NCBI RefSeq assembly: GCF_001610975.1
Contig: NZ_CP013342.1
Coordinates: 1,993,001-2,057,000, forward strand
From: Sphingopyxis terrae subsp. terrae NBRC 15098
Lineage (GTDB): Bacteria; Pseudomonadota; Alphaproteobacteria; Sphingomonadales; Sphingomonadaceae
Direction: 5' to 3'
DNA: 64,000 nucleotides
Positions 1-8,699 of this stretch are shown here, piece after piece. The notes beneath the pieces are model-generated. The model made no database searches and had not been told where the DNA came from. It worked only from the letters and a program-made list of their open reading frames with translations. How positions within the stretch are numbered: position 1 is the first letter of the stretch; every line of letters starts with the position of its first letter. The position numbers were made by a program, and so were the translations under genes.

Positions 1-131
1 TGGAACAGATTCACGTCGCGCTCGACCTTGCCGACGGCATCATTTCGGAGGCTGCCCGCCTCCTGTCGCTCAAGCGCACGACGCTGATCGAAAAGATGCG
101 CAAATATGGAGTTCAGCAGCAGGCCGCCTGA
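1..131 (+). CDS. Sigma-54-dependent flagellar regulator, C-terminal end (FlbD/FleQ-like), partial
   Basis: Only the last 42 codons lie in the window (reading frame from base 3, TGA at 129-131). The peptide contains a Fis-type helix-turn-helix: ALDLADGIISEAARLLSL followed by KRTTLIEKMRKYG. This is the usual DNA-binding tail of NtrC-family activators of flagellar sigma-54 promoters (FlbD, FleQ, FlrC). The identity as a flagellar regulator is inferred from its position beside the flagellar operon and from the perfect sigma-54 promoter at 14142-14157, which needs such an activator. The receiver and AAA+ domains lie outside the window. It converges on fliS. Confidence 0.75.
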   Translation, partial: EQIHVALDLADGIISEAARLLSLKRTTLIEKMRKYGVQQQAA

Positions 132-162
132 AAACTACCCCACCAGTTTCGGCGCCGCTGAA

Positions 163-250
163 TTCGGCACCGGTCGCACCCCACCCCAGTCGTCGCTTGT
201 CCCCACTTATAGCGACGGCGCGGGCCGCGGCCGGTGCCGAACCCTTTTTT
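163..250 (+). terminator. Nested hairpin terminator after the sigma-54 regulator
   Basis: An 11-bp perfect outer stem (TTCGGCACCGG at 163-173 with CCGGTGCCGAA at 231-241) is followed by CCC and six T residues. Inside the large loop is a second 7-bp stem (CGTCGCT at 191-197 with AGCGACG at 211-217). The T-run on the plus strand suits termination of the regulator transcript. The long spacer makes it an atypical intrinsic terminator, and it could also act as a convergent boundary with fliS. Confidence 0.5.
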
Positions 251-283
251 ACCGATCGATAATGAAGAGACGACGCGGGCGCG

Positions 284-673
284 TCAGCGAAGCTGGCGCC
301 AAGCCTCGGCAATCGTACGGATGCCGTCGAGTACCTCGGCAAAACCGTCTTCGCGATTGGCGGCGATCGCCTCATCGAGCTTGCGGCGCATACTGCGATA
401 GACGCGCGACAGCGCCGCGGCGACATCGCCGCCCGCGCTATGATCGAGATTGGCGTCGAGTCCGATCAGGATCGCGCGCGCGCGGTGCGCGGGGTCGGTG
501 GCGGAGACGCGCTGTCCCTGCCGCGCCATCGATCCGAGCACGCCAACGGCCGTTTCGAGCTCGTCATAGAGCATGGCGACGAGCTCGACCGGGTCGGCGC
601 CCTCGGCACGGCTTTCCTGCTGCAGCCGGCGGTAGGTGCCGGTGGCGCGGACGATCGAGGCGGTGGCAGGCAC
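284..673 (-). CDS. fliS: Flagellar chaperone FliS
   Basis: 129 aa, the normal length for FliS, a small helical cytoplasmic chaperone that binds the flagellin C-terminus and prevents premature polymerisation. The sequence shows the family pattern: an N-terminal Tyr-containing segment (TGTYRR), then PVELVAMLYDELETAV and a C-terminal helix ending ILIGLDANLDHSAGGDVAAAL...YRSMRRKL. The start is GTG at 673, 11 bases after the fliD stop, so it is the last gene of the flagellar operon. It sits next to fliD, as in many bacteria. No intact alternative ATG fits the N-terminus better. Confidence 0.85.
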   Translation of the reverse strand: MPATASIVRATGTYRRLQQESRAEGADPVELVAMLYDELETAVGVLGSMARQGQRVSATDPAHRARAILIGLDANLDHSAGGDVAAALSRVYRSMRRKLDEAIAANREDGFAEVLDGIRTIAEAWRQLR

Positions 674-684
674 GGCGAAAACCC

Positions 685-2067
685 TTAGTTATTGCTGTTC
701 TGGTTGTTCCACATCTGGATCTGCTGTTCCAGATAGGCCTGGGTCGCCTTGAAGGCTGCCAGCTTTGCGTCGAGCGTGCTGTATTTTTTCTCCAGCCGCG
801 CGCGATAGGCGTCTTCGCGCTCGTTGACCTTGTCGAGCTCGTCGGCAAGATCCTTGCTCTTGGCATCGAGCGTCCTGGTGACGCGATCGATCACACCGCC
901 TGTCCCCACGGCCTTGTCGCGCAGAGCGTCAAGCACACCGGCGATGCCCGGATCGCTGACGTCGGTATGCGCGCCATCGCGCGGCGGATTGAACAATGCT
1001 TCGACCGCGCCGGCGTCGGTCGTCAGGGCGGTTTCCAGCCGGGTTTGATCGACGGCAAGCAGGCCGTCCTTGTTCGTGTAGATGCCGATGTCGGCGAGCG
1101 TCGTATAGGTGCCGCTGCTGGTCAGTGTTTGCGACATCATGCCGCGCAGCTGGCCCTCGAGCTCGCGCAGGCCGCGCGTGTCACCCGACATCGCGGCGGC
1201 ATCGGTGATGCTCTTCTTGAGCTGGTTGTAGACGTCGACAAAATCCTTCACCGTCTGCCGGATCATATCGAGCGGGCGACTTGCCCCTACATCCACCTCC
1301 TGGCCTGGCGATGCCTTTTTAAGCGTGAGCGACATGCCGGGAATCACGTCGTCGACGATATTGGAACTGCGGCTATAGGCCACGCCGTCGATCGTGAATT
1401 GGGCATCGGTCGCCGATTGGCCCAGCGTCATGCCGCCGCCCGCACCATAGCCGAACGCCGCGAGCGCCGGATCGGCGCCCGCGTCGGCAGTCAGCGTGAA
1501 GCTGTTCGCCGCTCCCGTCGCGCCCTTGAGCACGATCCGGCTGCCGCCAGTGTCGGACACGATCGAGGCCGATACGCCGCTGCCGCTGGCGTTGATCGCT
1601 TTTGCCAGCCCTTCGAGGCTGTTGTTCGTGCCGTCGATTGTAATCACATGGTCGGTGCCGCCGACGCTGAGCGTCATCGTGCCGGTCCCGATCGCCGCCG
1701 TCTTGTCGGCGACCACCGCCGAATAGGCGGTCTGCGCCCGGGCAAGCTGGTCGACGACCACCGTCGCCGAGAAGCTGTCGGCGTTGATACCGGCGCGCGT
1801 CGTTGCCGAAATCACGCTTTCGTCCGAAACCGTCGGCGTACTGCGCAAGGTGCCGTCGGACACCATCTGCGCCAGCGAATCGGCAAAGCCTTCAAGGTTC
1901 GATCGCGCCTGCGATACGGCGCTGATCCGCGCCTGATTCTGCTGCGCCAGCGTCGAGAGCCGCGTAACCTTGGGCTCGCGCGAGGCAGCCGCAAGATCAT
2001 CGACAAGCTTGGGAATGTCGATCCCCGACCCGGCGCCGAGCGAACTGGCAATGGAAGTGAGAGCCAT
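685..2067 (-). CDS. fliD: Flagellar filament cap protein FliD (HAP2)
   Basis: 460 aa. The N-terminus (MALTSIASSLGAGSGIDIPKL) is the typical FliD start, with the glycine-rich segment before the first coiled coil. The residues after it match the FliD_N domain (about 1-110) and the middle and C-terminal part match FliD_C, ending in a coiled coil (RLEKKYSTLDAKLAAFKATQ) used for pentamer/hexamer formation. The exported protein sits at the growing filament tip and folds incoming flagellin. It follows flhB after a 56-base gap, the largest inside the operon, so it may have extra regulation, although I see no clear promoter there. fliS follows directly. Confidence 0.92.
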   Translation of the reverse strand: MALTSIASSLGAGSGIDIPKLVDDLAAASREPKVTRLSTLAQQNQARISAVSQARSNLEGFADSLAQMVSDGTLRSTPTVSDESVISATTRAGINADSFSATVVVDQLARAQTAYSAVVADKTAAIGTGTMTLSVGGTDHVITIDGTNNSLEGLAKAINASGSGVSASIVSDTGGSRIVLKGATGAANSFTLTADAGADPALAAFGYGAGGGMTLGQSATDAQFTIDGVAYSRSSNIVDDVIPGMSLTLKKASPGQEVDVGASRPLDMIRQTVKDFVDVYNQLKKSITDAAAMSGDTRGLRELEGQLRGMMSQTLTSSGTYTTLADIGIYTNKDGLLAVDQTRLETALTTDAGAVEALFNPPRDGAHTDVSDPGIAGVLDALRDKAVGTGGVIDRVTRTLDAKSKDLADELDKVNEREDAYRARLEKKYSTLDAKLAAFKATQAYLEQQIQMWNNQNSNN

Positions 2068-2123
2068 GGCAAATATCCTTCGCTCTTCTTAACGGCCGCA
2101 CGCGCGCGACATTAAGCGCGAAA

Positions 2124-3263
2124 TCAGCCCTGCCGGCGCCCGTCGGGATCGAATTGGTGCGATACCGGAATCTCGACATCGGGCTGGCTGCGTCCTTCGG
2201 CAACCGCGCGTTCGAGCTGGAACACGAAGGCCAGGATCGTGGCGACCGCGATGAACAATTCTTCGGGGATCGTCCGCCCGGCGCGCACGGTGAAATAGAT
2301 GGCGCGGGCGAGTTGCGGATATTCCAGGATCGGGATGTCGGCGCCGCGGGCAAGCTCGCGGATTGCCAGCGCGACATCGCCCCGCCCGCGGGCGACGACG
2401 ACCGGCGCCGCATCGACGCCCGGGCGATAGCGCAGCGCGACCGAGAAATGCGTCGGGTTGGTGAGCACGACCGTCGCGTCGGTCACCGCCTTGCGTGCCG
2501 ACCCGCTCAATATTTCATGCGCCCGCTGGCGCTGCGCCTGCTTGAGCTCGGGAGCGCCGTCCGACTGGCGCATCTCCTCTTTGACTTCCTGCTTGGTCAT
2601 CATCAGCCGCCGGTTGCGCTGATACCATTGGGCGGGAACGTCGATCAGCGCGATCACCACCAGCCCGCCCGCCATAGCGAGCATCGAATGGCCGATGGCG
2701 CTGCCTGCGAGCCCGATCGCCGCATTGAGGTCGGTCGACGCCATGGTCATGATCGCGGGCAGATTGACCGCGATCAGCCAATAGCCGATCGTTCCCAGCA
2801 GCAGAACCTTGGCGATCGACTTGACCAGTTCGATCAACCCCTGCGGCCCGAAGATGCGCTTGAGGCCGTTCAGCGGATTGATGCGGTTACCCTTGAAATT
2901 GAGCGCCTTGCCGCGCCAGCCGAGCGAACCGAGCATCGCGGGCGCGGCGATCGCGGCGACGAAGGCGAGCGCGAACAGGCTGCCGAGCGGCAGCAGAATC
3001 TCGACCCCGTTGCGCATCACTGCTTCGCCCGGCGCAAAATGCGCGACATCGTCGGCGTTGAGCGTCAGGCCGCGTTTCATGAGGTCGCCCGCTGACTGAA
3101 CGAGCCAGCCGCCCGCAGCAAAAAGCCAGCCGGCACCCGCGAGCATCATCAGCGCGGTCGCAAGTTCGCGCGACATCAGCACATCGCCCTCGCGTGCGGC
3201 ATCGGCGCGCTTTTTCGGGGTTGGCTGTTCGGTTTTCTGGTCCTTGTCCGACTGTTCGGCCAT
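2124..3263 (-). CDS. flhB: Flagellar export apparatus protein FlhB
   Basis: 379 aa. Four hydrophobic segments occupy roughly residues 30-210, followed by a cytoplasmic domain. The autocleavage motif NPTH is at residues 269-272 (cleavage between N269 and P270), the same place as in well-studied FlhB proteins. The N-terminus EQPTPKKRADAAREGDV is the conserved family signature. FlhB sits in the export gate and switches substrate specificity from rod/hook to filament proteins, working with the hook-length protein FliK encoded upstream in the same operon. Its start lies 2 bases after the fliR stop, implying translational coupling. Confidence 0.95.
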   Translation of the reverse strand: MAEQSDKDQKTEQPTPKKRADAAREGDVLMSRELATALMMLAGAGWLFAAGGWLVQSAGDLMKRGLTLNADDVAHFAPGEAVMRNGVEILLPLGSLFALAFVAAIAAPAMLGSLGWRGKALNFKGNRINPLNGLKRIFGPQGLIELVKSIAKVLLLGTIGYWLIAVNLPAIMTMASTDLNAAIGLAGSAIGHSMLAMAGGLVVIALIDVPAQWYQRNRRLMMTKQEVKEEMRQSDGAPELKQAQRQRAHEILSGSARKAVTDATVVLTNPTHFSVALRYRPGVDAAPVVVARGRGDVALAIRELARGADIPILEYPQLARAIYFTVRAGRTIPEELFIAVATILAFVFQLERAVAEGRSQPDVEIPVSHQFDPDGRRQG

Positions 3264-3265
3264 CG

Positions 3266-4045
3266 TCAGCCCCCCGCGAGCAGGCGCGCCATGTCGAGCG
3301 CGTCGGAGAGGAAGCGGGCGATCGCCTCGGCCATTGCGGGGGTCGCGATGCCGAGCAGGATGACCCCGGCAAGCAGCGTCGCCGGCAGGCCGACGGCGAA
3401 CAGGTTCATCGCCGGAGCCGAGCGCCCGATGACGCCCATCACCATCTGGACCATGATCAGCACGAAGCCGACAGGCAGGGCGATGGTCAGCCCCGCCGCG
3501 AACATCAGGCTGCCGAAGCGCAAGATGCCTTCGATCGCGCCATAGGAGGGAAAGGCGTTGCCCGGCGGCAGCGCATTATAGCTCTGCACGATGATCTCGA
3601 TGAGCAGCAGATGGCCGTTCGCCGCCAAAAACAGCGCGGTGGCCAGCATCGAGAGGAACTGGCCGACCGCCGAGCTCATCTGTCCGCTCATCGGATCGAC
3701 CATCGCCGCAAAGCCGAGGCCCATCGCGTTGCTGATCGCCTCGCCCGCGAGCAGTGCCGCGGCGAGACCCATTTGGAGCACGAAGCCGATCGCGAGGCCG
3801 ATCACGACCTCGCCCGCGACGAGAAGCAGGCCGGTGAAGGACACGAGCCCTTCGGGCGGCAGATGGAGCCCCGACGCCGCGACCGCGGGAACGCCGACCG
3901 CGAGCGCGATAACGAGGCGCAGCTGCACCGGCACGTTGGTCGCCCCGAACACCGGCGCGGCCAAAAAGGCGGCGCCGGGGCGGATCATCCCCAGCATCCA
4001 GAGCTGGAGCATCGCCTCGATATTCGGGATATCGGCCGGGTTCAT
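3266..4045 (-). CDS. fliR: Flagellar export gate protein FliR
   Basis: 259 aa from the ATG at 4045 (MNPADIPNIEAMLQLWML). A longer in-frame reading to 4219 runs into fliQ and lacks family features, so I reject it. The protein is strongly hydrophobic with several membrane segments and carries FliR hallmarks such as RPGAAFLAAPVFG near residue 25 and GEVVIGLAIGF near residue 90. With FliP and FliQ it forms the helical core of the flagellar type III export gate. It starts 7 bases after fliQ and ends 2 bases before flhB. Confidence 0.94.
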   Translation of the reverse strand: MNPADIPNIEAMLQLWMLGMIRPGAAFLAAPVFGATNVPVQLRLVIALAVGVPAVAASGLHLPPEGLVSFTGLLLVAGEVVIGLAIGFVLQMGLAAALLAGEAISNAMGLGFAAMVDPMSGQMSSAVGQFLSMLATALFLAANGHLLLIEIIVQSYNALPPGNAFPSYGAIEGILRFGSLMFAAGLTIALPVGFVLIMVQMVMGVIGRSAPAMNLFAVGLPATLLAGVILLGIATPAMAEAIARFLSDALDMARLLAGG

Positions 4046-4052
4046 CGCGGCC

Positions 4053-4322
4053 CTATCGGACCAGATTGGGTATCTGGGCGAACAGGTCGCGGGTGAAATC
4101 GGTAAGCAGGACCAGGATACTGCTGCCGAAGATCGCCAGACAGATGGCGGTGATGATGAGCTTTGGTACGAAGCTGAGCGTCTGTTCGTTGATCGAGGTC
4201 GCCGCCTGGACCATGCCAAGCAGCACGCCGATGACGAGCACCGGAATCAGGATGGGCGCCGAGGCGAGCGCGAGAATCCAAAGCGCCTGCTGTGCGACAC
4301 CGATGAAATAATCGGCCTCCAT
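4053..4322 (-). CDS. fliQ: Flagellar export gate protein FliQ
   Basis: 89 aa, the standard FliQ length, with two transmembrane helices (about residues 16-38 and 52-76). The segment ATSINEQTLSFVPKL between the helices is the conserved FliQ loop. It is a component of the FliP-FliQ-FliR export gate. It begins 4 bases after fliP stops and is followed by fliR after 7 bases. Confidence 0.95.
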   Translation of the reverse strand: MEADYFIGVAQQALWILALASAPILIPVLVIGVLLGMVQAATSINEQTLSFVPKLIITAICLAIFGSSILVLLTDFTRDLFAQIPNLVR

Positions 4323-4326
4323 CGCC

Positions 4327-5112
4327 CTATGTCCCGAACGATGAGGCGAGCGACCCCATCGTCAGCGCCCAGCCGTCGACGAGGACGAAGAGCAGCAGCT
4401 TGAACGGCATCGATATGACCGTCGGCGACAGCATCATCATGCCGAGCGACATGAGCGCCGAGGCGACGATCAGGTCGATGACGAGAAAGGGCAGAAAGAT
4501 CAGGAAGCCGATCTGGAAGGCGGTCTTGAGTTCGCTGGTGACGAAGGCGGGCAGCAGGATCGAAAAGGGGACGTCCTTCGGGCTCGCATATTCGGGCGCC
4601 TTGGCGATCTTGGCGAACATCATCAGGTCGGTCTTGCGCGTCTGCTTCATCATGAAGCCGTGGAGCGCGTCGCCCGACCGGACGACCGCCTCGCCGATGT
4701 CGATCTGTTCCTGACCATAAGGGGTGATCGCGACGCGGTTCACCTCGCTGAGCACCGGCTGCATCACGAATAGCGACAGGAAGAGGCTGAGCCCGACGAG
4801 TACCTGGTTGGGCGGCGTCTGTTGCAGGCCGAGTGCGTGGCGCAGGATCGACAGCACGATGATGATGCGGGTGAAGCTGGTCATCATCAGGAGCAGCGAC
4901 GGCAGCACCGTCAGCAGGCTCATCAGCAGGAGGATCTGCAGCGACAGGCTCAATGGGCGGCCGTCGCCGCCGATTTCGCCGACCGCGCGGGTCAGTCCGT
5001 CCGCCGCCTGCGCATGCGCCGCGGGCGCCGCGGCGACGAACAGCGCGATGCCGCCGGCAACCGCCGCGCGGCGCAGCCAGCGGCTGCGCGCCGGGGCGGC
5101 GTCAGTCGACAT
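4327..5112 (-). CDS. fliP: Flagellar export gate protein FliP
   Basis: 261 aa from the ATG at 5112 ([15 protein letters not shown]). This start overlaps the end of fliO by 11 bases. An upstream in-frame ATG at 5139 lies deeper inside fliO and is less likely. The N-terminus carries a signal-peptide-like segment ending AAHAQA, as in many FliP proteins. The conserved core [20 protein letters not shown] and the [13 protein letters not shown] region near the C-terminus identify the family. It forms the pentameric core of the export gate and depends on FliO for assembly. Confidence 0.95.
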   Translation of the reverse strand: MSTDAAPARSRWLRRAAVAGGIALFVAAAPAAHAQAADGLTRAVGEIGGDGRPLSLSLQILLLMSLLTVLPSLLLMMTSFTRIIIVLSILRHALGLQQTPPNQVLVGLSLFLSLFVMQPVLSEVNRVAITPYGQEQIDIGEAVVRSGDALHGFMMKQTRKTDLMMFAKIAKAPEYASPKDVPFSILLPAFVTSELKTAFQIGFLIFLPFLVIDLIVASALMSLGMMMLSPTVISMPFKLLLFVLVDGWALTMGSLASSFGT

Positions 5113-5380
5113 GAAAATCGCCCTGGCTGTTGTCGGCAAGGCGCGTGATGCCGTTGCGCGATACCGCGATCAAAATCTGTTGCCCGGCAAATTCGACCAC
5201 CGCGAGCTTCGACCCCGGACCGAGGGGGAGCACGCCGACAAGGTCGACCGGCCGATCCTGTTTCGCGCCGCCGCCCAGCGGCACGCCCATCTGGACGCGC
5301 TTCCACAGCCACAGGCTGCCCCAGGCCATGCCGCCGACGATCGGCAGCAGGATCAGCAGGCGCAGGATATATTCGAGCAT
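5102..5380 (-). CDS. fliO: Flagellar assembly protein FliO
   Basis: 92 aa, with one N-terminal transmembrane helix (residues 3-27) followed by a small cytoplasmic domain containing the FliO-like pattern [23 protein letters not shown]. FliO is a scaffold for FliP oligomerisation. The start overlaps the fliN stop by one base (TGATG) and the end overlaps fliP. Sequence conservation in FliO is low, so the call leans on size, topology and position between fliN and fliP. Confidence 0.85.
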   Translation of the reverse strand: MLEYILRLLILLPIVGGMAWGSLWLWKRVQMGVPLGGGAKQDRPVDLVGVLPLGPGSKLAVVEFAGQQILIAVSRNGITRLADNSQGDFHVD

Positions 5381-5718
5381 CAGGCCCTCCGGTCGAAGCC
5401 GGCGATGCCGCGGTCGGGCGCGACGACTTCGGCGACCTGGATACCGTAGCGGCCCTCGACGCTGACGATCTCGCCCTTCGCGATCAGCGTGCCATTGGCA
5501 TAGATGTCCAGCAGGTCGGTCGCCGCGCGGTCGAGTTCGATCACGCTGCCTTCGGTCATCGTGAGCAGCTCGGCGAGCGTCATCGAAGTCGATCCGACCT
5601 CGACCGAGACACGCAGCGAAACGCCGGCGAGCAGGTCGAAATTGGGGGCGGCGGCAATCGTCTTGCCTTCGCGGCGGTCGCGCTGCGGCGCTGCGGGCGC
5701 GTCGCTGAGGTCAGTCAT
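5380..5718 (-). CDS. fliN: Flagellar motor switch protein FliN
   Basis: 112 aa. The C-terminal two-thirds is a SpoA/FliN domain: VSLRVSVEVGSTSMTLAELL, then EGSVIELDRAATDLLDIYANG and AKGEIVSVEGRYGIQV. FliN forms the lower part of the cytoplasmic C-ring, binding FliM and FliH. The start overlaps the fliM stop by 8 bases. Confidence 0.93.
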   Translation of the reverse strand: MTDLSDAPAAPQRDRREGKTIAAAPNFDLLAGVSLRVSVEVGSTSMTLAELLTMTEGSVIELDRAATDLLDIYANGTLIAKGEIVSVEGRYGIQVAEVVAPDRGIAGFDRRA

Positions 5719-6640
5719 TGTCCGGTCCTTTTTCGATTTGATCGATCATGATGGCGGCGTTGCCATTGGCTTCGCCGATGCTGCCGAGCGCGAATTTGCG
5801 TCCGGCGACGGTCACCGGCACCTGGCGCGGCATGGTGATGGGGATGATGTCGCCGACTTCGAGCGACAGAAGTTTGACAAGGCTGATCTCGGGACGCGCG
5901 AGGACCGAACGCACGGGCAGGCGGACGTCCTTGAGTGCCTTGTTGAGCGCGTTCGACCAGACGGGATCGGTCTGCGGCAGGTCGCGCATTTCGGGCACCG
6001 GTTCGGCCCCCGCGATTCCGCGCAGCGCCGCCTGCGGATAAGCGCACATTACGGTCTTGCCATCGAAAGGCGCGCCGCGCAGCGTGAAGCGCTGGACGAG
6101 CAGTTCGTCGTCGGCGCGCACCGCGGCGAGCTTGGCGCTTTCGGTGGTGACGAAATCGAGTTCGGGATCGATCGGGTGCTTGTCGCGCCACGCGGCGGCG
6201 AGCTGCAACCCCATGTCGCGGCCGAGGCGCGCGGCAAAGCGTTCTTCGGCGTCGGTCAGATCCTCGCGCTCGCCCGCGGGCTGACCCTTGCCGCCGTAAA
6301 AGATGTCGACGAGCTGGAGGACAAGCGCGCGGCCGCCGGTGATCAGCACCGGCCCCTTGAGCGGCGGCGCGTGATAGCGCCAGAAAATCGCCGGTTCGAC
6401 GACGGCGCACCAGTCGGCAAAGCGCATCGCTTCGGCGGGCGCGCGCTCGATCTGCACGAGCGGCGCGCCGAGAGCGCGCACCAGATCGCGCAGGCTGCGC
6501 GCGAACTGGTTGCTCACGGCGTCGAGCAGCGGAAAGGCATAGCTGCCCTCCGACCGGCGGAGCAGCAGCGACGCCTGCGCGTCGGCCTCCTGCCGCGCCG
6601 CGGCGTCTGCGGCCGCTACGGGTTTGGCGTTTAGCGTCAC
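5711..6640 (-). CDS. fliM: Flagellar motor switch protein FliM
   Basis: 309 aa. The middle domain (roughly residues 40-220) matches the CheC-like FliM fold, and the C-terminal ~75 residues form a SpoA domain (VRSVLARPEISLVKLLSLEVGD, then AGRKFALGSIGEANG). The canonical N-terminal CheY-P binding peptide is not clearly visible: the extreme N-terminus is Ala-rich and starts MTLNAKPVAAADAAARQE. That may be a real variation in how the switch receives signal. It overlaps fliL by 4 bases (ATGA) and fliN by 8. Confidence 0.9.
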   Translation of the reverse strand: MTLNAKPVAAADAAARQEADAQASLLLRRSEGSYAFPLLDAVSNQFARSLRDLVRALGAPLVQIERAPAEAMRFADWCAVVEPAIFWRYHAPPLKGPVLITGGRALVLQLVDIFYGGKGQPAGEREDLTDAEERFAARLGRDMGLQLAAAWRDKHPIDPELDFVTTESAKLAAVRADDELLVQRFTLRGAPFDGKTVMCAYPQAALRGIAGAEPVPEMRDLPQTDPVWSNALNKALKDVRLPVRSVLARPEISLVKLLSLEVGDIIPITMPRQVPVTVAGRKFALGSIGEANGNAAIMIDQIEKGPDND

Positions 6641-7254
6641 TGAATCACCAAGCTTGTGAAATAGACATTGTCGATGCCCCCGAACCCCTCCTTGTCGCGC
6701 AGTACTTGGTTAATCGCATTGGTCAACTGGCGTTGAAGCCGCTGTTTGCCCTGCGACGTCGAAAGCAGCGCCGGATCCTGTTCGGCAAGCGTCATCAGGA
6801 CGGCCGACCGGATCGGCACCTCCTGCCGCTTGATGTTGGTGATCAGCTTGCCGTCATAATAGGTCGACAGGCTGATCCCGACCTGAAGAAAGCCCGATCC
6901 GTCGGCCAGATTGGTCGTGAAGGGCTGTTCGATCGGATAATAGGTGATCTCATATTTGCGGGGATCGACCTTGTAATGATCGTTGGGAACGGAGACGGTG
7001 CCGACCTTCAGCGGCGGCGCGCCGCCGCCTTCGCCGCCCTCGCCCGAGGCCGCTTCTTCCTTTTCGCTGCGCTCGACCAACTTGGGGTAATTGTCCTGCG
7101 GCGTCGCCTTATGCTCGCCGAGGCCGCCACCCAGATAGATGCCCGCGCCCGCGCCGGCGCCGATCAGCGCGGTTCCGCCGACGCCGACCACCAGCAGCTT
7201 CTTCATCTTGCCGCCCTTCTTGGGCGCTGCTTCGGGGGCCTTGTCCTTGCTCAT
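6637..7254 (-). CDS. fliL: Flagellar basal-body-associated protein FliL
   Basis: 205 aa. A short Lys-rich cytoplasmic tail (KKGGKMKK) precedes one transmembrane helix (about residues 19-42), a low-complexity linker (EEAASGEGGEGGGAPP) and a periplasmic FliL domain containing YYPIEQPFTTNLADG and VLRDKEGFGGIDNVYFTSLVIQ. FliL surrounds stator units and supports motor torque. The spacing from fliK is 20 bases and the end overlaps fliM. Confidence 0.92.
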   Translation of the reverse strand: MSKDKAPEAAPKKGGKMKKLLVVGVGGTALIGAGAGAGIYLGGGLGEHKATPQDNYPKLVERSEKEEAASGEGGEGGGAPPLKVGTVSVPNDHYKVDPRKYEITYYPIEQPFTTNLADGSGFLQVGISLSTYYDGKLITNIKRQEVPIRSAVLMTLAEQDPALLSTSQGKQRLQRQLTNAINQVLRDKEGFGGIDNVYFTSLVIQ

Positions 7255-7274
7255 CTCGTCGGTTCCTTTCGATA

Positions 7275-8699
7275 TCAGGCAAAGCGGCCGCGGCGGTTCG
7301 CGGCGCTGTCGTCGTCGCGCGCGTCGGCGCGATCATTGGCGGTTTCGATCAAATGGCTCGCGTCGGGCGCAGCGCCGCGTCCCTGGTTCTGGCCCTGTCC
7401 CTGACCCTGGGCAAGCGACGGGCGCCCGGCCTGATCGGGGGTGCAGGTCACTTCGGCGCCGGCAACGCGGACGCCCTGCTGGCGGAGATCCTCGACCAGT
7501 CGCGGCTGTGCGGCGGCGACGATCGCGGCGGTGCTTTCATGCTGGGTGTCGAGCTTCATCGACACGCTGTCGCCGTCGAGTTTCATCGCGACGTCGAGCC
7601 GGCCGAGGTGGCGCGGCATCAGGCGGAAGCTGAGGTCGCCCTTGTCCGATTTGGTCGCGGCGATATCGGCGGCGAGCTGCGCGATCCAGCGATCATCGCT
7701 CGTCAAGTCGAGCGTGCGTTCGGCGAGCGGCGCCGCTTGTGCCGGGGCGCCGTTGCTTGTGGCGCCGGGCGTGGCGGGCTGATTGAACAGCACGGTCATG
7801 GAAGCGCCGCCTTCGGCACGGATCGGCTTGGCCGCGGGTTCGGCGGCGGGCGCCGGCGTAGCGGTGGCGCTCTCGGCCTTCGCAGGCGTTACCGCGGGTG
7901 CGGTGGGGGCGTCGCGGCCTTGCGGCGCGGCCGGGGCCAGCACAGGCTTGGCAGCCTTCGCGGGCTTGTCGGCAACCGGCGCGGAGGCTTCGGGCACCAC
8001 GCCATTCGCGGCGGCAGGCGCCGGATTGAGAGGCAGGGTCACGGCGGGAGGCGTCGTTCTCGCCGTCGCGGCAGCGTCGGCCGTAGGCGCGGCGTCGGTC
8101 GCTTCGGCATCGGCGTCGTCGGTGCCGGTCTTCGCCGGATCGACGGCTGGCTTGGCGGGCTTGCCGGTCAGGGCGGCGAGCAGGCTGGCGGCATGTGCCG
8201 CGGCATCCTGCGCATCGGGTTGCGGGACCTCCGGGCCACCGCGCTTGGGCGCGGCCTTGGGCGACGTGTCGTCGGCCGGGATCGCGGGCGCGGCTTCGGT
8301 ATCGGCGGCGGGTGCCGTCTTGGCCTCGGTAGCGGGCTTTTTGCCGCCGACGATGGCGGCGAAATCGGGTGTCACGACGTGCGGCGTCCCGGCCGCGGTG
8401 GTGCCGTCGGGGTTGGTGGCCGTAGGCGGCAGGGCATCCGCTGTCGGCGCTACCGCGCCCGCCGCTTCGGCGCCTGCGAGCGCGATCACGCTCGCGGCCG
8501 TCGCCGTCGCCTGAGTATCGCCGGTCGGCGCAGCGCCGGGCGTGCCGGTCTTGCCAATCGTCGCGGCTCCGGGAAGCGCGGCGAGGAGCTGGCTGAAGCC
8601 GCCGTCCTCGCCGGCGCCGCTGGCGGGCGCCTGGCCGATATTGGACAGAAAGGCCGCGAAGCCGGGCTGGCTCGCGCTCTGGGGCAGGCCGGGCATCAT
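7275..8699 (-). CDS. fliK: Flagellar hook-length control protein FliK
   Basis: 474 aa. The first ~300 residues are low-complexity Ala/Pro/Thr-rich sequence, as expected for the unfolded molecular ruler. The C-terminal part contains the Flg_hook (FliK_C) domain: LSFRLMPRHLGRLDVAMKLD, then TAAIVAAAQPRLVEDLRQQG. FliK is secreted during hook growth and triggers the FlhB specificity switch. The start overlaps the fliJ stop by 4 bases. The repetitive N-terminal part is likely to vary between strains. Confidence 0.88.
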   Translation of the reverse strand: MMPGLPQSASQPGFAAFLSNIGQAPASGAGEDGGFSQLLAALPGAATIGKTGTPGAAPTGDTQATATAASVIALAGAEAAGAVAPTADALPPTATNPDGTTAAGTPHVVTPDFAAIVGGKKPATEAKTAPAADTEAAPAIPADDTSPKAAPKRGGPEVPQPDAQDAAAHAASLLAALTGKPAKPAVDPAKTGTDDADAEATDAAPTADAAATARTTPPAVTLPLNPAPAAANGVVPEASAPVADKPAKAAKPVLAPAAPQGRDAPTAPAVTPAKAESATATPAPAAEPAAKPIRAEGGASMTVLFNQPATPGATSNGAPAQAAPLAERTLDLTSDDRWIAQLAADIAATKSDKGDLSFRLMPRHLGRLDVAMKLDGDSVSMKLDTQHESTAAIVAAAQPRLVEDLRQQGVRVAGAEVTCTPDQAGRPSLAQGQGQGQNQGRGAAPDASHLIETANDRADARDDDSAANRRGRFA

